Shown: positions 31,164 through 38,968 of the stretch, piece after piece
Layout: each line of letters opens with the position of its first letter
Position numbering within the stretch: position 1 is the first letter of the stretch
NCBI GenBank assembly: GCA_017432685.1
Contig: JAFRIR010000042.1
Location: forward strand, 84,122 to 148,121
Direction of reading: 5' to 3'
Source of the DNA: Flexilinea sp.
Lineage (GTDB): Bacteria > Chloroflexota > Anaerolineae > Anaerolineales > Anaerolineaceae
Length of the DNA: 64,000 bases
The notes under the pieces: model-generated
Told to the model about the DNA's origin: nothing
Database searches by the model: none
The model's input: only the letters and a program-made list of their open reading frames with translations
Program-made: the position numbers and the translations under genes

Positions 31164-31212
31164 CGCAGTAAAACGCAAGGGTATATCCCTTACGAACGTT
31201 CTTACAGTTCTT
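31164..31212 (-). repeat. Structured repeat unit alpha, copy 1
   Basis: Minus-strand AAGAACTGTAAGAACGTT, an 8-pair hairpin CGTAAGGG/CCCTTGCG, then TTTTACTGCG; the outer GTAAGA can pair with TTTTAC to extend it. Confidence 0.65.
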
Positions 31213-31221
31213 TATTGGCAG

Positions 31222-31317
31222 TTATTTCCACCGCCAACCATTCCAAAAAATAATCAGCAGCAGCGACCCGATTGTCAGGAATACGCCGATACAAATTGCC
31301 GACAGGAAATCACTCAT
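31222..31317 (-). CDS. Small membrane protein, 31 aa
   Basis: GGCGGAAAAG precedes ATG 31317. Almost the whole peptide is one TM helix (FLSAICIGVFLTIGSLLLIIFW). Last gene before the non-coding block. Confidence 0.5.
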   Translation of the reverse strand: MSDFLSAICIGVFLTIGSLLLIIFWNGWRWK

Positions 31318-31558
31318 CTTTTCCGCCGTCCGTTTCCCGTTCTTGTATGTTTTCTTGTATGTTTTCCTGTATCTTTTGTTCGTACCGATCACAGTAATGG
31401 CATAATGCCATCGTCTGTCCGCAATTTCGGCATTTCCCGTAATAGGCGCCATCATTATATTTTTCGAAGGAAACACAGGTCTCGCAGCGAACATTGAAAA
31501 TGTCGTGGAGGATTTCGATAATCTCCGGCATCCTGGTTTGTAGTTTTTGATTGATCAC
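31310..31558 (-). CDS. Cys-rich phage protein
   Basis: 82 residues from GTG 31558, overlapping the previous stop (GTGA). CETC...CRNCGQ...CHYC is a zinc-ribbon pattern, followed by a repeated IQEN motif. ATG 31531 is a possible later start. Confidence 0.55.
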   Translation of the reverse strand: MINQKLQTRMPEIIEILHDIFNVRCETCVSFEKYNDGAYYGKCRNCGQTMALCHYCDRYEQKIQENIQENIQERETDGGKDE

Positions 31559-31764
31559 CCCGCAACATCTCCTTCGAGCCATTGGCTGAACTGTTTTTCA
31601 CAGCTCACTTGAATCCAGTCTTCTGCCTTACATTTCATCCGTCTGAATCCATCTCTTTTGAAAAATGGACATTGGAGACAGTTATACCCGGTCGCTTCTC
31701 TGGTAAACATTCGAAACGCCAGATCTTCTTTACTGATTCCGTCCAGCCACTGTTTTCGTTTCAT
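31555..31764 (-). CDS. Cys-motif phage protein, 69 aa
   Basis: GGGAGTGACGG precedes ATG 31764. NCLQCPFF and later Cys residues suggest metal binding. Overlaps the next gene by 4 bases. The 187 bases upstream (31765-31951) hold a 60-codon frame without a ribosome site and no clear gene. Confidence 0.55.
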   Translation of the reverse strand: MKRKQWLDGISKEDLAFRMFTREATGYNCLQCPFFKRDGFRRMKCKAEDWIQVSCEKQFSQWLEGDVAG

Positions 31765-31951
31765 CCGTCACTCCCAAAAGGACCGTCCGGCGGGAAAGGC
31801 AAGGAACCCCGCCATCAGGCCATTGTTGAATAGGAGACTTTTCAATGAAACACAAACAATATTCAATCGCTATACTTCGGTCGTCGCATCTTGCCTTATT
31901 GGACACTGCCATTTCGAGCAGATATCGCTGTTATTTAATTGTTTTTGTCAA

Positions 31952-32107
31952 TCAAAATGGAATGTCAACATCATTTTCAGAAACAGTCAGCGGTTCTTTC
32001 CTTATTCCGCCGAGTTCGGATGCGTCGTGGTAGTTGCCGTTTTCGTCACGCCAGTCGTCTTCGATCCATTCATCAGGCTGATATCCGTAACCCCACTCGA
32101 ACGCCAT
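31952..32107 (-). CDS. 51-aa acidic protein with SSB-like C-terminal tail
   Basis: GGAGGTGCGG precedes ATG 32107, first gene behind promoter copy 7. Aromatic and acidic (MAFEWGYGYQPDEWIEDDW...). It ends SENDVDIPF, which copies the acidic DxxDIPF tip that bacterial SSB uses to recruit partner proteins. The phage SSB itself ends DIPW. Mimicry is inference. Confidence 0.6.
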   Translation of the reverse strand: MAFEWGYGYQPDEWIEDDWRDENGNYHDASELGGIRKEPLTVSENDVDIPF

Positions 32108-32139
32108 CCGCACCTCCGTTTCTGTTCTTATTGTATATA

Positions 32140-32168
32140 ATTCTATTACATATTTATTTATTTGTCAA
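32140..32168 (-). promoter_or_regulatory. Repeated phage promoter, copy 7
   Basis: TTGACA (32163-32168), 17-base spacer, TAGAAT (32140-32145) on the minus strand, with AATAAATA after the -35. Directly upstream lies an inverted repeat ATTTCGA-TAAC-TCGAAAT (32172-32189), which could be an operator. Confidence 0.68.
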
Positions 32169-32214
32169 GCTATTTCGAGTTATCGAAATGGGTATTTCGA
32201 GCTATTTTTCATAA

Positions 32215-32502
32215 TTATTGTTTTTCATTGTTATTTATTTCTGCATTGTTTCTCGCTTTCGTGTCAAATACCAGAACGGCATCCGCAATATTGTCATACC
32301 ATTCCGTCGGCTCATACCCGCAGGCATCGCATTTGATATGATACGTGCATTCAATACCGAAATTCCACACGGGGTTGATCTCAAAATTCAGCCCGTCTTT
32401 CTTTCCGCATTTCGGACAGCCGAACATCCGCGGCCGCATCGCGTTTAGATAATTTCTGTCTAATCTGTGCCTGTGCCAGACATCTTTGGTTGGAATGAAC
32501 AT
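32215..32502 (-). CDS. Zinc-ribbon phage protein
   Basis: 95 residues from the second of two ATGs (32502). FGCPKCGKKDGL ... YHIKCDACGYEPTEWYDNIADAV is a Lar-related finger. Function unknown. Confidence 0.65.
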   Translation of the reverse strand: MFIPTKDVWHRHRLDRNYLNAMRPRMFGCPKCGKKDGLNFEINPVWNFGIECTYHIKCDACGYEPTEWYDNIADAVLVFDTKARNNAEINNNEKQ

Positions 32503-32711
32503 CATTTCTCCATAAACGCATACCGCAGCGCATCGTAGGCATCGCCGCCCTTTATCCTATGCGAAAGGATGGTTACAGCCGCATCACGATACAGCTTCCA
32601 TTGGCAGTTGTTTCCTTTGGTATTGGAATACGGGCATGACAGGCAGTCGCGCCCGTTCAGGCAGCACTTCAGCCCTTCCAGGACTGTTTCCGCTTTAATG
32701 ATTGCACTCAT
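32502..32711 (-). CDS. Half-length paralog family protein
   Basis: 69 residues: VLEGLKCCLNGRDCLSCPYSNTKGNNC then YRDAAVTIL..GGDAYDAL. It resembles the N-terminal module of the protein at 23410. Confidence 0.6.
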   Translation of the reverse strand: MSAIIKAETVLEGLKCCLNGRDCLSCPYSNTKGNNCQWKLYRDAAVTILSHRIKGGDAYDALRYAFMEK

Positions 32712-32857
32712 TTTTCTTCGGTTTCCTTCTGTTCCCACAAGTGGCAGAAATTACTTTCCAGCACCTTCTGTTTTTCGATTTTGATCCCGTTGGAGTACAT
32801 CGGCACGACACAGAATCCAGCTTTGTAGTATTTGCATGTTCCGCAGCATTTATCCAT
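32708..32857 (-). CDS. Cys-rich small phage protein, 49 aa
   Basis: GGGGGAAAAG precedes ATG 32857. MDKCCGTCKYYKAGFCVVP...CHLW is a compact Cys motif; overlaps the next ATG by 4 bases. Confidence 0.6.
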   Translation of the reverse strand: MDKCCGTCKYYKAGFCVVPMYSNGIKIEKQKVLESNFCHLWEQKETEEK

Positions 32858-32866
32858 CTTTTCCCC

Positions 32867-33472
32867 CTATTTGTGTTCCTGTTGGCTAAACTTTGCGCAT
32901 TCCACTGTTACAGCACCCATATACCGGCTGCCGCGGTCAGCAGCACCGTACGGCATCACCGGTTCATTCAGCAGACCGTAACAGATCATCTGCACCACCC
33001 TTGCCCCGACAGGAATCCTGACCGTATGGATTCCGTCATTGCGAAATTCCAGTGTCAGCCGTCCGCAGAATCCGGCGTCTACCACCCCTGCCATCATGTG
33101 GTTGATGAACATCCGGCCGAGTGTAGACTTCGTGAAGATCTGCCCGCACACATCCACCGGCATTGTGACGTATTCCCGCGTCACGCCAAGGATCACATCA
33201 TTGGGTTTCAATTCGATGTACCCTTCATCGGCGGAGCAGTCGCGCCAGTACGTCAAGTTGTACAAATCACGCTCTTTTTCCCCGGAAAATCCATACAGCA
33301 CCGGGTTTTTGAGTTTGCTCGGCCGCTTGTAGTCTTTCCCGATGGTCAGGTCGATAGAATTCGGATTGATCTGTTTGCACAGGGTGTTCATATCTGTGTT
33401 TTCGCTCTTTCCGAAATCAAACATTTGATTCATTCGTTCGTGAATCTGGTAATCAACAAGTATCTGTGACAT
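32867..33472 (-). CDS. dcd: dCTP deaminase / dUTPase-like protein
   Basis: 201 residues. Dcd/DUT signatures: INPNSIDLTIG, TKSTLGRMFINHMMAGVVDAGFCGRLTLEF and PVGARVVQMICYG. Forms a trimer that makes dUTP from dCTP or dUMP directly. With the ThyX-like and NrdD proteins it shapes the pyrimidine pool. The N-terminus is slightly longer than usual. Confidence 0.9.
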   Translation of the reverse strand: MSQILVDYQIHERMNQMFDFGKSENTDMNTLCKQINPNSIDLTIGKDYKRPSKLKNPVLYGFSGEKERDLYNLTYWRDCSADEGYIELKPNDVILGVTREYVTMPVDVCGQIFTKSTLGRMFINHMMAGVVDAGFCGRLTLEFRNDGIHTVRIPVGARVVQMICYGLLNEPVMPYGAADRGSRYMGAVTVECAKFSQQEHK

Positions 33473-33481
33473 CTATCCCCC

Positions 33482-33745
33482 TTAAACCGCCGCCCGATAA
33501 TTCAGTCCGATGGGCGGATATTTTTTCAGTTCATATTGCCCATCCTCAAACTTTTCCAGGCGTTTAATTTCCCGATCCATTTTCCTGATGATTTCAGCAG
33601 AGGTAAGGTCTTTCTGAAATCGGTCGCACACCATCTCCGGTCTCACAACCTTTCCGTTTACGCATTCATAATATCTGCCTTGTTTGCTGTAATACGTGAC
33701 ATGCCCGCAGTTCTGGCAGCACGCTAAATCTTTTCTCAATGTCAT
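33482..33745 (-). CDS. Zinc-finger phage protein, 87 aa
   Basis: CCQNCGHVTYYS ... YYECVNGKV gives a Cys pair; the C-terminal part is a basic coiled coil (IIRKMDREIKRLEKFED). Overlaps the end of the C5 methyltransferase gene by 4 bases. Confidence 0.6.
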   Translation of the reverse strand: MTLRKDLACCQNCGHVTYYSKQGRYYECVNGKVVRPEMVCDRFQKDLTSAEIIRKMDREIKRLEKFEDGQYELKKYPPIGLNYRAAV

Positions 33746-36700
33746 TCGTTGTCCCGTCCTTTGTTCAAATATTGTTCAACATCACCTTCTTCACCCGTTT
33801 CCTCATCCCCGAAATGGTATTTGCATACTTCCTGACAGAAGCTTTCAATTTCCGAATTCCACCTGGTTTCAGCCCCGGCACGTTTGAATACGAGACAAAA
33901 GCCGGAGATGCCATCGAAGAGGCTCCCGATGGTTTTCACGTTACCCATCTTTACAAACCGATGTGCAAGCCACTCCCAGAAAGGCAGGCAGATTGAATTA
34001 CCGAGCGCCTTGTAGCGTTTGGAGTCGGTCGCTCCCGGGATGTCGGTCCATCCTGAAGGGAAGCCCTGGAGTCGTTCACATTCGACGGGCGTAAGTCGGC
34101 GGACAGCATTATGGGTGATTTTCTGGCAGGAAGCAGCCTGTTCTTCCTCGCCCTTTGAACTGACCACAATGGATTCACTCCCGCCGCCATACATTCCGCC
34201 GGATGCTCTCAGCGTTGTTCCTACTTCGTTGTCCGTCCATTTGTCATAAGCATCCATGGAATATGTCTCCACCACAAAAGGCATATTGTTCCCTCCCGTC
34301 CCATATTGAGCATTGACCGTCTGTGACACACCGTCTTCAAATTCTTTGCACCCGTGGTAGATCTGAGAATCGAACACGGCAGGACGGTCGATCGTATTCA
34401 GTGTGTAGCAAACGTCCTCCGTCCATCCCTTCCCGTTGCATCCGGCGGTTTCTGATCTGTCAATTGCATTTCCCTGTATGCAGATAACAGGATCACGATC
34501 TTCTTTGTAATCATTTGATTTCATGATGATTGGCTGATGCCCGTGTTCTTCCGCCCGTAACGTCCCCGATACGTCTCTGGAAACATTCATGACTTGACCG
34601 CCCTGATCATTCAGGCAGAAAACTGCATGATGATGAGTTGCGGTAATTGTGAATTGAGGGTCACCAGGCTCACCAACACCCATACCGGTTTTATCTCCAT
34701 CTTTTGAATCCCTTAAAGCAATCATCATATTTATCGGGATAATGTCCTGCGTGTTGCCTGTCCTTCTATCGTACCCGCTCACCAGCGTCGGCGTGACTTG
34801 CTCGCCATAAATCGTTGTAGCTTCATCACACATCACGGTCGGGCCCATATGTGTAGCGGAAGTTCCTGTATTCGCAGTGAGCGTTGCTGTGACATCTCCC
34901 GTGATTACGCCATGATGCAGATCGCACCCTACTCCCTCGATTGGATAATCAGGGCTTCCGCCAGTTTCGGTGGGAGCACCTTCCCACGTTTCTCCGCCCG
35001 TTTTAATATCCCCGCACAAGCCTTCGGACTCAAGAAGTATTTCGTATGCGGATTTTCCTCTAAAATCTGCGATAAGCGCGATTCTTCTACGACGCTGTGG
35101 CGTCCCCATTTCGAGTACATCTCCCGTACGGCTGTCTCGGACGGTTTTTCCCCAGTATTGAGCGTCATGAGTACGCCAGCTAATCGACCAGTCGGAACCC
35201 AGCAGGATTCCTGATTTGGGCCACCCTTCTTCAGGTACAGGCACATCGGGAGTGTCCGGCTCAACGATCCTTGCAAATTCTGTGAGGACGGCTGAAAAGT
35301 CCCGTCCGTCGTTGGAGCTGAAGGCTCCGCAATTATGGACCACAATGTCATTTGCTGCATAAGTGTTATCCTCCAATACGCTTAGGTTGTATACATTGAT
35401 TTTTTTTGTTTCTTTTCTGATTTCTTTTAGAGGCTGCCATACAATATCATCATCAACAAATCCCGGCGTGCTTGTGGCTGTCCCCGCCTTTGTTTTCGAT
35501 GCAGAGACAATATAACATGGGTAATTAGCACGGATGATTCGTCCGCCGATATTGCCGTTTTTCATTTTCCGCCTGCTTATATTCGCATTGACACGATACA
35601 CATTCCTGATCAATCGTGCAATGCCGTATGCAAGTTCACGACTTGCAGTGCCTGCTGAAATTTCCGTATTATTTCCACGCATGCGTTCGTAACCGTCACC
35701 GCTCAGATACCCTTCCAGGACAATTTTCTGCAAACTGAACGGTAAATCGAATACGAACGGCGGCATTCTTTTATTTCCCGCTTTGATACCGACGCCAGCA
35801 ATCAACGAATAGAATTCCCTCGAAGTAAATGTGAAATTGATTGCTGTAGCATGTGGTTTATTTTCGTGAATATCGTACGGCAGTTCAGATAATTTTTCTC
35901 GGGTTTCATTTACCTTCTTTAATCCACTGCTGATAAAAATCCGAGGATTCGATTTACTGAGATCAACACTTCCGTCTGCGATCCACCTGCCAAGTGTCCA
36001 GGCTTCAGTTTTTGTGAGAAAATTTTCCGGCAGTTTCGGGATATCAATTCTATAAGCAATCAGATGATTAGCTGTGAGTTCGGACGCCGGGATCCATTTC
36101 GGTTCTGAAATTGTCCGACCGAATTTTTTATCATTGTTGATATATTTCTTTTCCCTTGCAAGAAAAGGATGATTCGGGGTAACGAGCAGATCTTCCCCAC
36201 CGCTCACACGCAAACGCAATACTTCGCAATTTTTATTTTTATATGTTTTCTCAACAGGCAGATACCGTCCCGATTGTGTTTTTACTTTATCGCCAATGCG
36301 CACATCCGCAATTCGCTTGTAGCCATCTTCGCAGGTGATGAGCGTATCCGCATCAAAGCAGACATTTTCCCACAATGCGTACCGCGGCTGCTCATTGTTG
36401 GTTGCATTTCTCATCTCCTTTATCAGTCTTATCATTTCCATAAACAGCCCGGACCGCTCTCCCGCCAATCCTGCACGTTTCCCGGCAGAACTTAAATCCT
36501 GGCAGTTGTGAACGACAATGCCGTCGGCAATGTAGCTGTTGTCATCCTCAACAGTCAGGTTGTATACTGTCTTGATCTCGTTGGTCGGTGTCACGCTGCG
36601 CACTCTGTACCATCCGTGCAAATCATCTTTCAGGTGATCGTTTATTTTTTCGTCGTCAATTTCAATGATGTACAGATCCTTTTTGCTCTTGCGAATTGAC

Positions 36701-37296
36701 ATAGAATAGCCGCACATCTCAGCCAATAGTCTTATGCTTTCCGCGAACTGTTTGTTATTAGTCGTAAATCTGTATATGGCCGATTGGTTTCTTTTTTGCC
36801 GGCAATACGTTTTTATAAAATTCAGGATCAACTTTGTTTTGTATTCTTCCGGCATCCCGAATACCCAGCCGGGCACTATTCCTGAATCCGACAGTTCATA
36901 TTCCGAGGAAACAGCCATTGCCTGTGATGGAATTGGATTCGCCCTGTTCGGTATAGCCCAAAATCTTTTCAGCATATCTTTGGCAGGCGTCCAATCTTTG
37001 ACAGATAATTCTTTATTCGCGCTGTAAATCGGATGATTGGGTGTACATTCCAGTCCATAATGATTTCCTTTCAGGACAACAGTTTTACCGACAGTATGAC
37101 CTGTAGCCGTTACCGTTTTCCACCGTCCGAGGTGTGTCAGCACGGTCATCCCTTCCCGAACATCCTCAATAGGCAGATACCCGTGTTCCGTCAAAACAAG
37201 CGTACCCGCCGGAAAGCATGGGCTTCCACCAACAATCAGATCAACAGGCTCCAATTTATCGCCATGTAACTGCGTAATATCTCCGTAATGCCTCAT
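33742..37296 (-). CDS. Circularly permuted C5-cytosine DNA methyltransferase with two inteins
   Basis: 1184 residues; after splicing 603. The extein runs MRHYGDITQL (motif III region), GGSP-CQDLS (motif IV; C265 is the catalytic Cys), ALWENV (VI), QRRRRIALI (VIII), a long target region of seven or so imperfect xTLxAxxG repeats, KALGNSICLP (X), and only then VKTIGSLFDGISGF (motif I, SAM site) at about 1118-1131. Normally motif I is N-terminal, so the fold is permuted. ATG 37296 has AGGGGAG and is coupled to the upstream gene by TGATG, supporting the start. Intein 1 interrupts motif IV and intein 2 motif VI. Confidence 0.92.
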   Translation of the reverse strand: MRHYGDITQLHGDKLEPVDLIVGGSPCFPAGTLVLTEHGYLPIEDVREGMTVLTHLGRWKTVTATGHTVGKTVVLKGNHYGLECTPNHPIYSANKELSVKDWTPAKDMLKRFWAIPNRANPIPSQAMAVSSEYELSDSGIVPGWVFGMPEEYKTKLILNFIKTYCRQKRNQSAIYRFTTNNKQFAESIRLLAEMCGYSMSIRKSKKDLYIIEIDDEKINDHLKDDLHGWYRVRSVTPTNEIKTVYNLTVEDDNSYIADGIVVHNCQDLSSAGKRAGLAGERSGLFMEMIRLIKEMRNATNNEQPRYALWENVCFDADTLITCEDGYKRIADVRIGDKVKTQSGRYLPVEKTYKNKNCEVLRLRVSGGEDLLVTPNHPFLAREKKYINNDKKFGRTISEPKWIPASELTANHLIAYRIDIPKLPENFLTKTEAWTLGRWIADGSVDLSKSNPRIFISSGLKKVNETREKLSELPYDIHENKPHATAINFTFTSREFYSLIAGVGIKAGNKRMPPFVFDLPFSLQKIVLEGYLSGDGYERMRGNNTEISAGTASRELAYGIARLIRNVYRVNANISRRKMKNGNIGGRIIRANYPCYIVSASKTKAGTATSTPGFVDDDIVWQPLKEIRKETKKINVYNLSVLEDNTYAANDIVVHNCGAFSSNDGRDFSAVLTEFARIVEPDTPDVPVPEEGWPKSGILLGSDWSISWRTHDAQYWGKTVRDSRTGDVLEMGTPQRRRRIALIADFRGKSAYEILLESEGLCGDIKTGGETWEGAPTETGGSPDYPIEGVGCDLHHGVITGDVTATLTANTGTSATHMGPTVMCDEATTIYGEQVTPTLVSGYDRRTGNTQDIIPINMMIALRDSKDGDKTGMGVGEPGDPQFTITATHHHAVFCLNDQGGQVMNVSRDVSGTLRAEEHGHQPIIMKSNDYKEDRDPVICIQGNAIDRSETAGCNGKGWTEDVCYTLNTIDRPAVFDSQIYHGCKEFEDGVSQTVNAQYGTGGNNMPFVVETYSMDAYDKWTDNEVGTTLRASGGMYGGGSESIVVSSKGEEEQAASCQKITHNAVRRLTPVECERLQGFPSGWTDIPGATDSKRYKALGNSICLPFWEWLAHRFVKMGNVKTIGSLFDGISGFCLVFKRAGAETRWNSEIESFCQEVCKYHFGDEETGEEGDVEQYLNKGRDNE
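35332..36360 (-). mobile_element. Intein 2 with LAGLIDADG endonuclease
   Basis: 343 residues (313-655 of the precursor). Begins CFDADTLITCEDG, has block B LLVTPNHPF, two LAGLIDADG motifs (WTLGRWIADGSVD and LEGYLSGDGYERM), block F VYNLSVLEDNTYAANDIVVHN, and is followed by Cys. It splits ENV from CGAFSS. Both acidic endonuclease residues are present, so it looks able to home. Confidence 0.9.
36505..37218 (-). mobile_element. Intein 1 at the catalytic cysteine, endonuclease degenerate
   Basis: 238 residues (27-264 of the precursor). Begins CFPAGTLVLTEHGYLPIEDV, block B GLECTPNHPIY, block F VYNLTVEDDNSYIADGIVVHN, followed by C265. The middle (LILNFIKTYCRQKRN, RLLAEMCGYSMSIRK) resembles half of a LAGLIDADG domain without its acidic residues. 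Splicing residues are intact. It sits exactly before the catalytic Cys of the methyltransferase. Confidence 0.9.
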
Positions 37297-37484
37297 CAGT
37301 TCTCCCCTGAATAAAACGGCGCTGTAATTCCTAACCGCTTTGCGTGGCGTTTGGCCGCCGCCAGTATTTCTTCTTCCGTCCAGTCATTCTCGATGACTTC
37401 ATTTTTTTCGCTGTTATCTATTTTTTGCACAGGTTCGATATTTCTCAGCGCACCGAACCGCTTTCGCATCTCTTCCCGTGTCAT
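37296..37484 (-). CDS. Hypothetical phage protein, 62 aa
   Basis: ATG 37484 follows GGAGGATGACATC. Charged and helical (TEEEILAAAKRHAKRL). Its stop overlaps the methyltransferase start by one base. Confidence 0.6.
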   Translation of the reverse strand: MTREEMRKRFGALRNIEPVQKIDNSEKNEVIENDWTEEEILAAAKRHAKRLGITAPFYSGEN

Positions 37485-37723
37485 GATGTCATCCTCCACA
37501 GCATTGCCAGCATCTCGCCGGATACCTTTCCGCCATACCTCTTTGTCATTTCCTCATGGAAATCATGCTCGGCTTCGCGGATGATCTTCCCGTCGGAACA
37601 ACGCCGGATGTTCCCGGCAAGCTCTTTGAGCCAGTCCATATCGTCGGCAAGGATCACAGCTTCGGCGTCAGTGATTTTGATCCTCTGCGGGTCGTTTGTA
37701 GTCTTAAGCACGATTTCCGACAT
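37481..37723 (-). CDS. Hypothetical phage protein, 80 aa
   Basis: ATG 37723 follows GGTGAGTTCT inside the end of the adenine methyltransferase gene. Helical, acidic; contains AVILADDMDWLKELAGN. Function unknown. Confidence 0.55.
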   Translation of the reverse strand: MSEIVLKTTNDPQRIKITDAEAVILADDMDWLKELAGNIRRCSDGKIIREAEHDFHEEMTKRYGGKVSGEMLAMLWRMTS

Positions 37724-38225
37724 AGAACTCACCGCCTTTTTTTTCAAACGCCATATCGTTGTAACCGCCCTGTGATGAGCATTGAAAAATCACGATGGCG
37801 GACGGAAACGGGCACCCTTCTTTTCCGTCGGAGTAATGCAGTCGTCCCTGGATAAACTGGATTTTTGATGCGTAAGGGAAAATCCAGTTGTGCCAGTACG
37901 ACGTATCAGGCCGGGCGGGAATCAGACAGACCACAGAAGCGCCTTTCACGCTCTCTCTGTACGCTTTTTCGATCCACTTCCCTGTCTCTCGGCCATACGG
38001 CGGATTCATATACACCCGCTTGCCTTCCCAATCCTGCGACAGGCCGTCCTCAGCTTTGGTGTAGTATTTCTCACACAGATGATTTCGGTCATTTGCGCAC
38101 GGGTCGAGTTCAAAATGCCATTCTTTATCGAGGTATTCAAACAGTTTTTTGGGAGTACCCCAATCGTCTTTCCCTGAATCCTGATTGATAAAATCGAAAT
38201 TGTTTATTTTTCTTCTTTCAGCCAT
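37704..38225 (-). CDS. Phage N6-adenine DNA methyltransferase (Dam-like)
   Basis: 173 residues, typical for the phage DNA N-6-adenine-methyltransferase family. DDWGTPKKLFEYLDKEWHF, DPCAN and the catalytic VYMNPPYGRE are present, then VCLIPARPDTSYWH. Likely protects phage DNA or controls its replication. Overlaps the loader gene by 22 bases. Confidence 0.9.
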   Translation of the reverse strand: MAERRKINNFDFINQDSGKDDWGTPKKLFEYLDKEWHFELDPCANDRNHLCEKYYTKAEDGLSQDWEGKRVYMNPPYGRETGKWIEKAYRESVKGASVVCLIPARPDTSYWHNWIFPYASKIQFIQGRLHYSDGKEGCPFPSAIVIFQCSSQGGYNDMAFEKKGGEFYVGNRA

Positions 38226-38968
38226 TCTCTTTTCTTCCTCTCAAATTCCTGCTCTTCTTTTTCCGCTATCCGCTTCAGTTCCTCATCCGTCATCGGCTGC
38301 ATAAAAGCGTTGACCTTTTTCTGATTTCGCTCCACCATTTCAGGGGTGACTTCAATCCCGAACCGTTTCCGGTATTCAATTTCCGCCAGCTCCCGATCCC
38401 TTTCCATTTCTTCAAAGGTCTTCTGTCGTTTCGGTTCGGGGAGAACAGCCATGTCCGGCGCTGCAATGCGCCAGGCTTCTGTCTGTTGGATTTGCGCCGG
38501 CAACGTGTAATATTCCGCCTCTCTGTCCGCATAGACACGATAGGAGCGGGAGATCATGGACGCCACCACGGTTTCAAAGGTATCAGCCGAGATAAAGTAC
38601 CAATCCCGCAGCTGTGAAGGCTGTCTGACGATTTTTCTGCACATCCCCGGCAGCGCATTGAATGCCTGATATGCCGATTCTTCACTGCCGGAAGCATGAA
38701 CAGCGTCTTTGATTGCCTGAAACACCTCCATTTCGGTCATCACCTGGACCTGAACCATCCGCTGACGGATGTCTGCGATGGTCGGCTTGTAGCTCATAGT
38801 GTTGATGCAGTTCTGTACGGCTTGCATCATGATTTTCGGGTCATCATCCTGAAAATTTACCGACCAGAGTTTTATCACGTTGTCTTTATCAACCCCGTCG
38901 TAAAATTTTTGTCCGTAATTCGCTTCGAGGATGTCAAGCATATTTCCAATTTCGTTTATGGTTGTCAT
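38204..38968 (-). CDS. G39P-like helicase loader/inhibitor
   Basis: 254 residues. Residues 25-70 (VIKLWSVNFQDDDPKIMMQAV..., YKPTIADIRQRM) match the loader-and-inhibitor domain of SPP1 G39P. The C-terminal 90 residues are a charged coiled coil (ELAEIEYRKRF...). It would deliver host or phage replicative helicase to the organizer encoded just upstream. Confidence 0.75.
   Translation of the reverse strand: MTTINEIGNMLDILEANYGQKFYDGVDKDNVIKLWSVNFQDDDPKIMMQAVQNCINTMSYKPTIADIRQRMVQVQVMTEMEVFQAIKDAVHASGSEESAYQAFNALPGMCRKIVRQPSQLRDWYFISADTFETVVASMISRSYRVYADREAEYYTLPAQIQQTEAWRIAAPDMAVLPEPKRQKTFEEMERDRELAEIEYRKRFGIEVTPEMVERNQKKVNAFMQPMTDEELKRIAEKEEQEFERKKREWLKEEK

Larger units (their letters stand above)
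30516..31215 (-). ncRNA. Candidate large ornate phage RNA enclosing tRNA-Thr (GOLLD/ROOL-like?)
   Basis: No convincing gene fits this block. The minus strand holds many stems: repeat units alpha (31164-31212, 30599-30639) and beta (31105-31163, 30887-30944), a 10-bp bulged stem (30853-30862 with 30876-30886), a 7-bp stem (30750-30756 with 30768-30774) that competes with an 8-bp one (30724-30731 with 30769-30776), a perfect 10-bp stem (30640-30649 with 30661-30670), tRNA-Thr, and a strong 3' terminator. Repeat copies differ by compensating base pairs. Size, structure, prophage location and tRNA recall GOLLD and ROOL RNAs of phages and rumen bacteria; membership in a known family is not shown. 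Confidence 0.45.

Noticed and set aside
31730..31912. 60-codon minus frame upstream of the gene at 31764
   Set aside because: No ribosome site, atypical composition and overlap with the next gene; I cannot support it.
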